Positions 8,512 to 16,063 of a stretch of 28,452 bases of DNA are shown here, piece by piece. Positions within the stretch are counted from its first letter, which is position 1. Every line of letters begins with the position of its first letter. The DNA lies in NCBI GenBank assembly GCA_022565015.1, contig JADFKI010000008.1:1-28452 (forward strand). The letters are read 5' to 3'. Made by a program: the position numbers and the translations under genes. The notes under the pieces are model-generated. The model was not told where the DNA came from. It saw only the letters and a list, made by a program, of their open reading frames with translations, and did no database searches. Source of the stretch: Chloroflexota bacterium (GTDB lineage: Bacteria > Chloroflexota > Dehalococcoidia > Lucifugimonadales > JADFKI01).

Positions 8512-9048
8512 TTACGCGGAGGACGGGACAGAGTCCACCAACCGCACCCCCAGGATCTTCTTCATGTGGTCAAGGGCGTATTGATGCGCTTGGGGGTCAA
8601 ATGTGGCCACGCAGTCGACGGGCACTTCGACGATATAGTCGCGGTTTCTCGCGTCGGCCGCAGTATGCATGACGCAGATATCGGTACAGACGCCGCAGAT
8701 AATAATCTTGTCGGGATTGAGCGCCTCGAGCCGCTGCTCGAGGTCCGTCTCGAAAAACGCGCTATATCTTTTCTTATGAATTATCTCGCCTTCATATTTT
8801 GCAAGCTCGGCTATGACCTCGGCCTCGCTGGTCCCCTTGATGCAGTGCTCCGGAAACATCTGGAACTCCAGATCGTCCGGCTCGTGGTTGTCGCAGATAA
8901 ATATCACGGACGAGCCCTCCGCCTGCTCGCGCTCGATAAGCCGCTGAACGTTGGGAATGATTTTACGGGAATCGTCGCCGCAGTAAAGGTTGTGGCCGGA
9001 CTCCAGAAAGCCGACCAGCATGTCTACAGCCAGCACCACATTGCTCAT
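8512..9048 (-). CDS. pncA: Nicotinamidase (cysteine hydrolase, isochorismatase fold)
   Basis: The product should hydrolyse nicotinamide to nicotinate and ammonia. In 178 residues it shows the isochorismatase-like catalytic triad: Asp in LAVDMLVGF (residues 6-14), Lys in the segment IIHKKRYSAFF, and the nucleophilic Cys in IICGVCTDICVMHTA near residue 140. Metal ligands typical of nicotinamidases are also visible: Asp and His in ICDNHEPDD and His in FPEHCIKGT. This makes nicotinamidase more likely than a generic cysteine hydrolase. It lies 55 bases upstream of the nicotinate phosphoribosyltransferase gene and in the same direction, a functional pair. The Shine-Dalgarno is weak (GGGATA). Confidence 0.9.
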   Translation of the reverse strand: MSNVVLAVDMLVGFLESGHNLYCGDDSRKIIPNVQRLIEREQAEGSSVIFICDNHEPDDLEFQMFPEHCIKGTSEAEVIAELAKYEGEIIHKKRYSAFFETDLEQRLEALNPDKIIICGVCTDICVMHTAADARNRDYIVEVPVDCVATFDPQAHQYALDHMKKILGVRLVDSVPSSA

Positions 9049-9150
9049 GATTCAGATATCCCGTCGATGTTTACTGCTTTTGGACACGCTATATTAACGT
9101 GAGGACCGCTGGGCATGCAAGTGTATCTGCCTCAATATCCGAAAGAACCG

Positions 9151-9906
9151 CTACGAAGGCTCTCGTAACGCGGCCAGTTTCCTGGACGCCCGTCTGAGGC
9201 CGCCAAATCGCATCCTCAGCAGACCTTTGATATCTTCCACGACCGTACCGACCACGTTCACTCTGCTGCCGAGATCGTCCGACCACCTCACGGGAAGCTC
9301 CCTTATAGAATAACCATTTTTCTCGGCAATGATCAGGAGCTCGGTATCGAAAAACCATCCGGTGTTCTCCACCAGGGGAACGACTTCATCCGATACGCGG
9401 CGTGTCACCGCCTTGAAGCCGCACTGAGCATCGCGAAAGCCGCACAGAAATGACGCCCTGACTAATAGACTGTAGATCCTGGAAAATAGCTCCCGCTTCA
9501 AGGGACGCTGCGTCACGACGGCGCCCCTGGCAAGGCGAGAGCCTATCGCTATCTCGTAGCCCTCAATGTCGACCGCGCGAATCAGGCCAGGCAAAGCCTC
9601 GAGGTCCGTGGAGAGGTCCACGTCCATGAAGGCGACGATGTCGGCCTTGCTCTCGGTCCACGCCCGCTTCAGTGCACGTCCGCGCCCGCGCTGTTCCAGC
9701 CGAATAAACGATACGTTTGGGAATTCCTGCGACAGTCGCCCGGCGATGTCCAGGGTCGCATCGGTCGAGCCGTTATCGGCGATGACTATGGCCCACTCGT
9801 ACTGGTCGAGGTGAGCGTTCATGTACTCGTGGAGCGTGCGCGTGCTCGGCTCGAGGTCCACTTCCTCGTTAAGAACGGGGATTACGACGTCTAGCTTCTT
9901 TATCAC
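9151..9906 (-). CDS. GT2 glycosyltransferase, dolichyl-phosphate glucosyltransferase-like
   Basis: This is a 251-residue GT-A fold, family 2 glycosyltransferase with no membrane anchor. The N-terminus reads DVVIPVLNEE (residues 5-14), followed by IADNGSTDAT for nucleotide binding and the metal-binding DxD within AFMDVDLSTDL. The stretch GRGRALKRAW and the later GFRDAQCGFKAVTRR and WFFDTELLIIAEKNGY are characteristic of the branch that transfers sugar from UDP- or GDP-sugar to a polyprenyl or dolichyl phosphate (Alg5/DPM1-like). The lipid acceptor is inferred from the subfamily. It lies 60 bases downstream of purH on the same strand and may be transcribed with the purine operon. No cell-wall cluster accompanies it. 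Confidence 0.88.
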   Translation of the reverse strand: MIKKLDVVIPVLNEEVDLEPSTRTLHEYMNAHLDQYEWAIVIADNGSTDATLDIAGRLSQEFPNVSFIRLEQRGRGRALKRAWTESKADIVAFMDVDLSTDLEALPGLIRAVDIEGYEIAIGSRLARGAVVTQRPLKRELFSRIYSLLVRASFLCGFRDAQCGFKAVTRRVSDEVVPLVENTGWFFDTELLIIAEKNGYSIRELPVRWSDDLGSRVNVVGTVVEDIKGLLRMRFGGLRRASRKLAALREPS

Positions 9907-9966
9907 TTGTTGCAGATCTGAGTCTGATACCCTCTGCTTCCAGGTTGGATGGCCACGTGGGCTTAT

Positions 9967-11502
9967 CTAATGCTTGAAGTGGCGAGTCCCGGTAAAGACC
10001 ATCGCCATTCCCAGCTCGTCGGCCGCGGCTATGACTTCCTCGTCTCGGATCGAGCCTCCCGGTTGCGCGATGGCCGTGACCCCGCCGCTCCCGGCGAGCA
10101 CGATGTTGTCGGCAAACGGGAAAAAGGCGTCGGACGCAAGCACGCTGCCCTTCGCCTTCTCTTCGGCGATTCGCAGCGCCAGGTGGACGCTGGTCACTCG
10201 GTTTGGCTGGCCCGCGCCCATGCCCACGAGCGTGTTGTCCTTGGCGAGCACTATAGTATTCGACTTTATGTGCTTGGCGATCCTCCACGCGAACTCCAGG
10301 TCCGTGAGCTCCGCCCCGGTGGGCTCACGCTGAGTAACGGATTTCCAGGCCGAGGGGTCCTCTTCGATCGAGTCGACCGTCTGTATCAGCGCGCCTCCAG
10401 TGACCTTTCGCACGTCGATGCCCTCGACCAGTCCGGTCGCGGGCGATATCTTGAGAATCCTGGTCCGCTTTCTCTTCTTCAAGACCTCCAGGGCCTCCGG
10501 TTCGTAGTCGGGCGCGACTATGATGTCGAACAGGACCCCACGCATGGCCTCGGCGGTGGCTGCGGTCACGGGCCGGTTGAACCCAACGATGCCGCCGTAC
10601 GCCGATACGGAGTCGCCCTCGAATGCCCGCCGGTAGGCCGTCGGCTGGTCTGGATGAACGGCCATGCCACATGGATTCGTATGCTTCACGACGGTCACCG
10701 CAGGCTCCTTGAAATCGGAGACCGCCCGCCACGCGGCGTCGGCGTCGAGGATATTCGTGAACGAGAGGTCGATTCCGTGCAGACGCTCGGCCCGCACGAT
10801 GCCTCCCGTCGATAGCGGGTCTTCGTACAACGCGGCCTTCTGATGTGGGTTCTCGCCGTATCGAAGGTCGCTAAGCTTGCTGTAGCCGAACGTGACCTCG
10901 CTCGACGCCAGCGAGTCGCCCTGGCTCAGGTACTGCGATATCGCGGTGTCGTAGAGCGCCACGTGCTGGAACGCCTTCAGCGCGAGGGCCTTGCGCTCAT
11001 CGAAGGTCAACGCGCCGCGTACGTCCGTGCCACGGACGAGCTTCTCGGCAATCCAGCCATAGTCAGACGGGTCGACGACCACGATGACGCCGGGGAAGTT
11101 CTTTGCGGCGGCGCGTATCATCGTAGGCCCGCCTATGTCGATGTTTTCGAGGGCGTCGTCCAGCGTCGCATCGGCGCGAGAGATTGTCTCGACGAAGGGG
11201 TACAGATTGCCGACGACGACATCTATCGTGTCGATGCCCCTGCCGGCGAGCTCCTGGGCGTGCTCGGGCAGGTCGCGCCGGGCCAATATGCCTGCGTGGA
11301 CGACGGGGTGAAGGGTCTTCACGCGCCCATCGAGCATCTCCGGGAAGCCAGTCACGTCGGACAGCTCGGTCGCCGGCACTCCGGCCTCCTGGATGGCCCT
11401 ATAGGTCCCGCCCGTGCTGACGACCTCGAGCCCGCACTCATGGAGGGTCCTGGCGAACTCCTGCACGCCCGTCTTGTCGTAAACGCTTACGAGGGCTTTC
11501 AT
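9967..11502 (-). CDS. purH: Bifunctional AICAR transformylase/IMP cyclohydrolase PurH
   Basis: PurH performs the last two steps of IMP synthesis: formyl transfer from 10-formyl-THF to AICAR, then ring closure. The 511-residue protein has the full two-domain length. The N-terminal cyclohydrolase (methylglyoxal synthase-like) domain begins MKALVSVYDKTGVQEFA and contains LDGRVKTLHPVVHAGIL. The C-terminal transformylase contains the catalytic KHTNPCG motif around residues 270-276, SAYGGIVGFNRPV, and the terminal motif TGTRHFKH. Its ATG overlaps the TGA of the upstream unknown gene (ATGA at 11499-11502), so translation is probably coupled. It belongs to the leftward purFNM...H operon. Confidence 0.97.
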   Translation of the reverse strand: MKALVSVYDKTGVQEFARTLHECGLEVVSTGGTYRAIQEAGVPATELSDVTGFPEMLDGRVKTLHPVVHAGILARRDLPEHAQELAGRGIDTIDVVVGNLYPFVETISRADATLDDALENIDIGGPTMIRAAAKNFPGVIVVVDPSDYGWIAEKLVRGTDVRGALTFDERKALALKAFQHVALYDTAISQYLSQGDSLASSEVTFGYSKLSDLRYGENPHQKAALYEDPLSTGGIVRAERLHGIDLSFTNILDADAAWRAVSDFKEPAVTVVKHTNPCGMAVHPDQPTAYRRAFEGDSVSAYGGIVGFNRPVTAATAEAMRGVLFDIIVAPDYEPEALEVLKKRKRTRILKISPATGLVEGIDVRKVTGGALIQTVDSIEEDPSAWKSVTQREPTGAELTDLEFAWRIAKHIKSNTIVLAKDNTLVGMGAGQPNRVTSVHLALRIAEEKAKGSVLASDAFFPFADNIVLAGSGGVTAIAQPGGSIRDEEVIAAADELGMAMVFTGTRHFKH

Positions 11503-11903
11503 GTCATCCTGTAGATATAAGAGTCTTCTATGTATTGACCATTAACAGCATTCCGGGAAAACCTCACACCGGAAATTCCATTGCCAGTCTTGACGGCTTT
11601 GCGCAGCAGGGCAACTATGGGCTTGTTGGGTTCGACCGCGCTGATATGAGCTAGAGATAGGACTTTCCTATCTTCGGGTTTCTTCGACATTACCGATTGA
11701 ATCTTGTGATAGGCTTTTTTGGGGCCCTCCTTCGTCACATAAGGCGAGGCTAATATCAATCGCCATGAATTCGGTTCTTCCATATACAACCAAAATCCTG
11801 CGTTCAACTCGAAACCCGCTGCATCAAGGCGACGAATCAGCTCGGCGCCTGCCTCCATCATCTCATTGGTGAGTGATTCCTTCACCACGATTTCTTCAGT
11901 CAT
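11499..11903 (-). CDS. Unknown protein, probable partner of the HEPN protein
   Basis: I do not recognise this 134-residue protein. It opens with an acidic helix-rich segment (residues 1-30, with EMMEAGAELIRRLDAAGF), then a strand-like stretch with two tryptophans (FWLYMEEPNSWRLILASP). A basic region (GPKKAYHKIQSVMSKKP) and a mixed C-terminal part ending in SYIYRMT follow. No nucleotidyltransferase motif (GSxAxG) is present, so it is not a classical MNT antitoxin. It overlaps the HEPN gene upstream and purH downstream by four bases each (ATGA at both joints), which ties it translationally to both. The pair looks more A+T-rich than purM and purH. A two-gene HEPN module, possibly toxin-antitoxin-like, is inference from gene order only. 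Confidence 0.7.
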   Translation of the reverse strand: MTEEIVVKESLTNEMMEAGAELIRRLDAAGFELNAGFWLYMEEPNSWRLILASPYVTKEGPKKAYHKIQSVMSKKPEDRKVLSLAHISAVEPNKPIVALLRKAVKTGNGISGVRFSRNAVNGQYIEDSYIYRMT

Positions 11904-12298
11904 GATAGGACTCCATTTCTTCTCGCTGTAACCGCTGAGAACAGATCTCTCGCCTCATTCTCGGGGATTTCAATACTGTAACGGCTCTGCTCTGACCAGT
12001 CCTTGACAATTGCCCAGTTCTCCACCAAGGCTGGACTTCCAGAGGACTCTGATATCAGCTCTTCCTTCAAGCCAGAAAGGCCGAGTAACTTATCCAGGTC
12101 GTGTGTGTAGCTGTCGTTGACCAACTTCCTGTCAGGGAAATCATAGCGTCTTATCTGCTTTGCGATGCAGGCTTTAAGCGCACATTCAACCGCATATCCT
12201 ACGAGGTAGTACGCGCCTGAATAATAGCCGTTTTGAAGAAGAACCCTTGCTTCCTCCACTCTCAAATTAGATATCTCTTGAAGGTCCGCTCGGTTCAT
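11900..12298 (-). CDS. HEPN domain-containing protein
   Basis: This 132-residue helical protein has the look of the HEPN superfamily. The core helix (residues about 24-45) reads YYSGAYYLVGYAVECALKAC, a pattern typical of HEPN proteins. It is followed by THDLDKLLGLSGL, a His-Asp-Leu segment common in this branch. The Rx4-6H ribonuclease motif of toxic HEPN proteins is not clearly present: the C-terminus has ARRNGVLS without a following His. A binding or scaffold role is therefore as likely as RNase activity. It begins 36 bases after purM and overlaps the next gene by ATGA, placing a probable accessory module inside the purine operon. Base composition looks more A+T-rich than in purM. Confidence 0.78.
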   Translation of the reverse strand: MNRADLQEISNLRVEEARVLLQNGYYSGAYYLVGYAVECALKACIAKQIRRYDFPDRKLVNDSYTHDLDKLLGLSGLKEELISESSGSPALVENWAIVKDWSEQSRYSIEIPENEARDLFSAVTARRNGVLS

Positions 12299-12334
12299 TT
12301 TGCTTCCGATTTATCAAAGAGCTTCTCTATCACA

Positions 12335-13348
12335 TTATAGAGCAACCCGCTGGTCGTCGGCCGTTTCCGTGACTTCGCCGACGACCCTAGATTCGGGCAC
12401 GCTCGCCAGCACCCGGTCCCTATTTGCCCCGTCGCAGACAAGCACCATCCCCAGTCCCATATTGAAGACCCGGTACATCTCTTCCCTCGAAATGTTGCTC
12501 CGCTCCTGAAGGACCGTAAAAATGGGCGGGACCTCCCACGTGGAGGTATCGAACTTGGCTCCCGTGCCGGCCGGCAGCACCCTGGGCACGTTCTCCACCA
12601 GCCCGCCACCGGTGATGTGGGCCATGCCCTTGAGCATCGGCAACGCGTCGCGAACACTAAGGTAATACGGCATATGCGGCGTCAGAAGGGCCTCTCCCAG
12701 GGTCTGGCCAAGCTCCGGCACGTACTCCTCAAGCGGGGTCTGGTCTCTGTCTAGTCCGAGAACGTGGCGGACGAGCGAGTAGCCGTTGGTGTGAAGTCCG
12801 TTGGACGGCACCCCTATCAGCAGATCGCCTTTGGCTATCTTCGACCCATCGAGGATGTCCTTACTCTCCACGGCGCCGACGACAAAGCCCGCCATATCGA
12901 AATCCTTGTCGGCGTATAGGCCGGGCATCTGCGCGGTCTCTCCGCCTATCAGGGCGCAGTCAGCCTGCTTGCACGCCCGGGCCATGCCGGAGATTAGCGA
13001 TTCAACGACCCCGGCGTCCAGGATACCGACCGCCAGGTAGTCGAGGAAAAACAGGGGCTTCGCGCCGGAAACGACGATGTCGTTCACGCAAGCGTTGACA
13101 AGGTCCTCGCCGATGGTGTCGTACCTATCCATCCAGATGGCGATCTTTAGCTTGGTTCCGACGCCGTCCGTGCTGGATACCAGGACCGGGTCTTCGTACC
13201 CCGCAAGCCGGTACATGGCCCCGAAACCACCGATGCCGCCCAAGACCTGCGGCCCGTGAGTCGGCGAGACGATGGCGCCGATGAGACGCTTGACGTCCTG
13301 GGCCGCGTCCAGATTTACGCCGGCGCTGCCGTACGTCTGCTCGGTCAT
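12335..13348 (-). CDS. purM: Phosphoribosylaminoimidazole (AIR) synthetase PurM
   Basis: PurM converts FGAM to AIR with ATP, the fifth step of purine synthesis. The 337-residue product starts near YGSAGVNLDAA, the family's substrate-entry motif. It contains LVSSTDGVGTKLKIA (residues about 56-70), VNDIVVSGAKPLFFLDYLA, ALIGGETAQMPGLY and GVPSNGLHTNGYSLVR, all standard PurM blocks, and later MAHITGGGLVENVPRVLP. The gene overlaps purN by four bases (13345-13348) and precedes the HEPN pair by 36 bases. The C-terminus looks complete. A long frame at 12295-12657 on the same strand is a shadow. Confidence 0.97.
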   Translation of the reverse strand: MTEQTYGSAGVNLDAAQDVKRLIGAIVSPTHGPQVLGGIGGFGAMYRLAGYEDPVLVSSTDGVGTKLKIAIWMDRYDTIGEDLVNACVNDIVVSGAKPLFFLDYLAVGILDAGVVESLISGMARACKQADCALIGGETAQMPGLYADKDFDMAGFVVGAVESKDILDGSKIAKGDLLIGVPSNGLHTNGYSLVRHVLGLDRDQTPLEEYVPELGQTLGEALLTPHMPYYLSVRDALPMLKGMAHITGGGLVENVPRVLPAGTGAKFDTSTWEVPPIFTVLQERSNISREEMYRVFNMGLGMVLVCDGANRDRVLASVPESRVVGEVTETADDQRVAL

Positions 13349-13977
13349 GTCGGCAGTCTCGAGCCTATGGCCTCGGTTGCCACCTCGTCCAGGTCGATTT
13401 CAGACGTCGCTATTTTCCGGAGCGTATCGACCCACAGTACGCGTTCGCTTTCCTGGACACGCTGCGTAAGCGAATCCAGGGTGTCGCCATCGAGCACGGA
13501 GACCTCGCACTGGGCCACGGTGGGGCCGTGGTCGTACTGCTCGTCGGCCAGGTGGATGGTGGCGCCCGTAACTCGTTCGCCCTCAGCAAGGACCGCTTCG
13601 TGGACGCGACAACCGTACATTCCCCTTCCCCCAAACTTGGGAAGAAGGGCGGGGTGGCTGTTCATTACGCGATTTCGGAAGCGTTTCAGGGTGGCAGGAC
13701 CAAGCATCTTCATGTAACCCGCCATCACCACGACGTCCACATCATGGCCTTCCAGCGTGAGCAATATCGCTTGGTCCAGCTCGGCGACATGGGGGTGAGT
13801 CTTGCTGCTCAGGTGACGGTGTGGAATGCCTTCGTGTTTGGCCCGCTCCAGGGCCATCGAGTTGGAGTTGTTGCTGATGACGACGCAGACCTTCGCGTCC
13901 AGTCGTCCCTCTTTACAGGCGTCGATTATCGCCTGCAGGTTGGTCCCGCCATGTGACGCCAGCACACCTATACGCAA
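13345..13977 (-). CDS. purN: Phosphoribosylglycinamide formyltransferase PurN
   Basis: PurN transfers a formyl group from 10-formyl-THF to GAR. The 210-residue protein begins RIGVLASHGGTNLQAII, the GAR phosphate-binding start (usually SGxGSN; here SHGGTN). It has VVISNNSNSMALERA at about 32-46. The catalytic Asn and His fall in VMNSHPALLPKFGG, and the Asp in ATIHLADEQYDHGPTVAQ. These are the three catalytic residues expected for the fold. It overlaps purM by ATGA and lies 109 bases after purF, all leftward. Confidence 0.95.
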   Translation of the reverse strand: MRIGVLASHGGTNLQAIIDACKEGRLDAKVCVVISNNSNSMALERAKHEGIPHRHLSSKTHPHVAELDQAILLTLEGHDVDVVVMAGYMKMLGPATLKRFRNRVMNSHPALLPKFGGRGMYGCRVHEAVLAEGERVTGATIHLADEQYDHGPTVAQCEVSVLDGDTLDSLTQRVQESERVLWVDTLRKIATSEIDLDEVATEAIGSRLPT

Positions 13978-14086
13978 CGCCAGCCCCTATACAATGCTAT
14001 AAACGCGGAATTCGGCAGTAGGCATATGAGACGATTCAGACTTCAACGCAGGGGAACGATATGGGCAGATGCCACATATTATTCCA

Positions 14087-15538
14087 TCAAACTTCGAGGG
14101 CTAGCTTGTTCATCTGTAGCTGAACGGGTATCGGATACTTGCCGGTAAAGCAGGCCATACAGTGGTTCTCTTTTGGAAGGGCCACGGCCTTGATCAGTCC
14201 CTCATGGCTGAGGTATTCAAGAGAGTCGGCGCCGACGAACTCCTTGATCTGCTCCACCGACTTATTGGAAGCGATGAGCTCGCTCTGGGTTGCCATATCG
14301 ATGCCGAAGTGACAGGGCCACATGATCGGCGGAGCGCAAATTCGGAGATGTATCTCCTTTGCGCCGCCCTTTCTAAGCAGACCTACTACATGGGGCGTGG
14401 TGGTGCCGCGCACGATGCTGTCGTCCACCACGACTATACGCCTGCCTTCGATGAGCTCCGTCAGAGCGTTCAGTTTCCGCTGTACGCCAAGGTCGCGCAG
14501 CCTCTGATCGGGCTGAATGAAGGTGCGCCCGACATACCTGTTCTTAACCAGACCCTCTCCATAGGGGATTCCCGATTCCCGGGAGTATCCGACTGCGGCG
14601 GCGGTGGCCGAGTCTGGCACACCGATGACCATCTCCGCATCCACGGGACTCTCTTTTGCCAGCTCTGCCCCCATCGCCATGCGCGACTTGTATACCAGCT
14701 TGCCGTCCAATATGGAGTCTGGTCGGGCGAAGTAGATGTGCTCGAATATGCAGCTTGCGGCGGTGCGGCCGTTGGGCGTGCGCTTGTAGACCGTTCTCAT
14801 GCCTTCTTCGTCGATGATAATGGCCTCTCCGGGCTCAACGTCCCGAATGAACTCAGCGCCGATGTGGTCAAGGGCACACGACTCCGAGGCTATGACCCAG
14901 CCGCCGTTGAGCTTGCCCACGCACAGCGGCCTGACACCCAAGGGGTCTCTTATGCCCAAGAGCTCGTTCTTGGTCATGACGACGAGCGAGTAGGCGCCCT
15001 GTAGCCTGCGCATACAATAGGAGATTCGCTCCTCCCACGAGGTCGCCGGAGCGTTGCTCATGAGATGGGCGATGATCTCGGAATCGTTGGAGCCGGTAAA
15101 AGTGCAGCCCCAGTCGGCGAGCTCCTGTTTGAGCTCCACCGCGTTGATGACGTTGCCGTTGTGGCCCAGCGCCAGCTTCGTGAAGGTGCCTTCTGAAATG
15201 ATGGGCTGAGCGTTGGTTATGTTGCTTGAGCCGGTGGTGGAGTAGCGGGTATGTCCTATCGCGATGTGGCCGGGGAGGTCGGAGAGGTCTTCGGGTTGAA
15301 AGGCCTGACCGATCAGTCCCATGGAGATCTGAGACCTTATTCGCTCGCCATCGGCCGAGGCAATGCCCGCGCTTTCCTGTCCTCGATGTTGAAGCGCAAA
15401 AAGGCCGAAGAACGCTACCCTTGCAACGTCTTCGCCCTTGGAATATACGCCTATGACCCCACAGGCTTCCCGTGGGTAATCGTCCCGAGCGGAGGACCCA
15501 ATCAAGTTAGGCGACTTGCTCTTCAAAGCGCTGGTCAC
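14087..15538 (-). CDS. purF: Amidophosphoribosyltransferase PurF
   Basis: PurF makes phosphoribosylamine from PRPP and glutamine, the committed step of purine synthesis. The 483-residue protein is of the Bacillus type. A 25-residue propeptide precedes the catalytic Cys26 (REA-CGVIG), which becomes N-terminal after cleavage. Four cysteines sit where B. subtilis PurF binds an oxygen-sensitive [4Fe-4S] cluster: CIFEHIYFARPDS, PPIMWPCHFG and two in HCMACFTGKYP. The PRPP loop reads VVVDDSIVRGTT. The start is GTG at 15538-15536, 30 bases from a strong promoter at 15568-15597. As first gene, it sets expression of the purF-N-M-HEPN-X-H run. Confidence 0.97.
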   Translation of the reverse strand: MTSALKSKSPNLIGSSARDDYPREACGVIGVYSKGEDVARVAFFGLFALQHRGQESAGIASADGERIRSQISMGLIGQAFQPEDLSDLPGHIAIGHTRYSTTGSSNITNAQPIISEGTFTKLALGHNGNVINAVELKQELADWGCTFTGSNDSEIIAHLMSNAPATSWEERISYCMRRLQGAYSLVVMTKNELLGIRDPLGVRPLCVGKLNGGWVIASESCALDHIGAEFIRDVEPGEAIIIDEEGMRTVYKRTPNGRTAASCIFEHIYFARPDSILDGKLVYKSRMAMGAELAKESPVDAEMVIGVPDSATAAAVGYSRESGIPYGEGLVKNRYVGRTFIQPDQRLRDLGVQRKLNALTELIEGRRIVVVDDSIVRGTTTPHVVGLLRKGGAKEIHLRICAPPIMWPCHFGIDMATQSELIASNKSVEQIKEFVGADSLEYLSHEGLIKAVALPKENHCMACFTGKYPIPVQLQMNKLALEV

Positions 15539-15567
15539 TCGTCCTAAGCCGAATCCAGTGCATTCGT

Positions 15568-15597
15568 ATTATAAGTGTTCCAAAAGAAACAGGTCAA
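15568..15597 (-). promoter_or_regulatory. Strong sigma-70 promoter of the purF operon
   Basis: Read leftward, TTGACC (15597-15592) and a perfect TATAAT (15573-15568) are separated by 18 bases. The -10 box lies 30 bases before the purF GTG start, giving a leader of roughly 20-25 bases. This is the best promoter match in the window. Confidence 0.75.
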
Positions 15598-15601
15598 TCT
15601 A

Positions 15602-15615
15602 ATTCATTAATGAAT
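15602..15615. promoter_or_regulatory. Perfect 14-bp palindrome just upstream of the purF promoter
   Basis: ATTCATTAATGAAT is a perfect inverted repeat four bases upstream of the purF -35 element. Its position suits a dimeric regulator, but it does not resemble the PurR boxes I know from E. coli (ACGCAAACGTTTGCGT) or Bacillus. No regulator gene is adjacent. An A+T-rich palindrome may also arise by chance. Confidence 0.4.
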
Positions 15616-15649
15616 CACCAGACAATCGATTCAGTCCAATCGAAGATTT

Positions 15650-16046
15650 TCAAGGGGTAATGCCGGCCTTATGGTCACTACTATGACCGAACGTCTTCCC
15701 AGCGCCCGACCCCTCCGCCTGCGACTCCACGATCGACGGGCAGATTATCCATTGGCTTGTGGCCGTGTAGAACACCATGAGCGCCGGCATGGAGACTGCC
15801 CACCCAATGCCATTTCGTGATTCGGGACCCTGCGCAGCGAAATGATGAACCCCAGGACGATCGTTGCGAGGGAAATTGAACCAGGCGACCGCTGGCGTTG
15901 ACGACACCACTGTTAACGCGATACTCTGCCCTGCCCATATCTAGGAATACGCGTTTCGAGTCCTTGCGATTGACCCGTCTATCGGGCGACGCATATACTT
16001 CCGGGTGCCCATGAGCAGAGGGTTGGGCGGCACCGACTCCCCACAT
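15650..16046 (-). pseudogene. Possible decayed small membrane protein
   Basis: Three leftward frames each carry pieces that look like membrane helices. One reads SLATIVLGFIISL and another WAVSMPALMVFYTATSQW, with a short overlap between frames. Joining them would need at least one frame change. I recognise no family, and the region has no intact frame with a ribosome-binding site. It may equally be noncoding DNA. Confidence 0.2.
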
Positions 16047-16063
16047 TCACACAGGAGAGATGA

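Larger units (their letters stand above)
15539..16063. other. 525-base intergenic region between purF and an MFS gene
   Basis: The first 80 bases hold the leftward purF promoter and a perfect palindrome, both listed separately. The rest (about 15650-16050) has no frame that I can support as an intact gene. Leftward frames there contain disconnected hydrophobic segments, treated as a possible remnant. No tRNA or terminator is evident. Confidence 0.6.

Noticed and set aside
9949..10815. 288-residue rightward frame opposite purH
   Set aside because: Antisense shadow of purH codons with no recognisable domain.
14162..15004. 280-residue rightward frame opposite purF
   Set aside because: Antisense shadow; purF is complete on the other strand.
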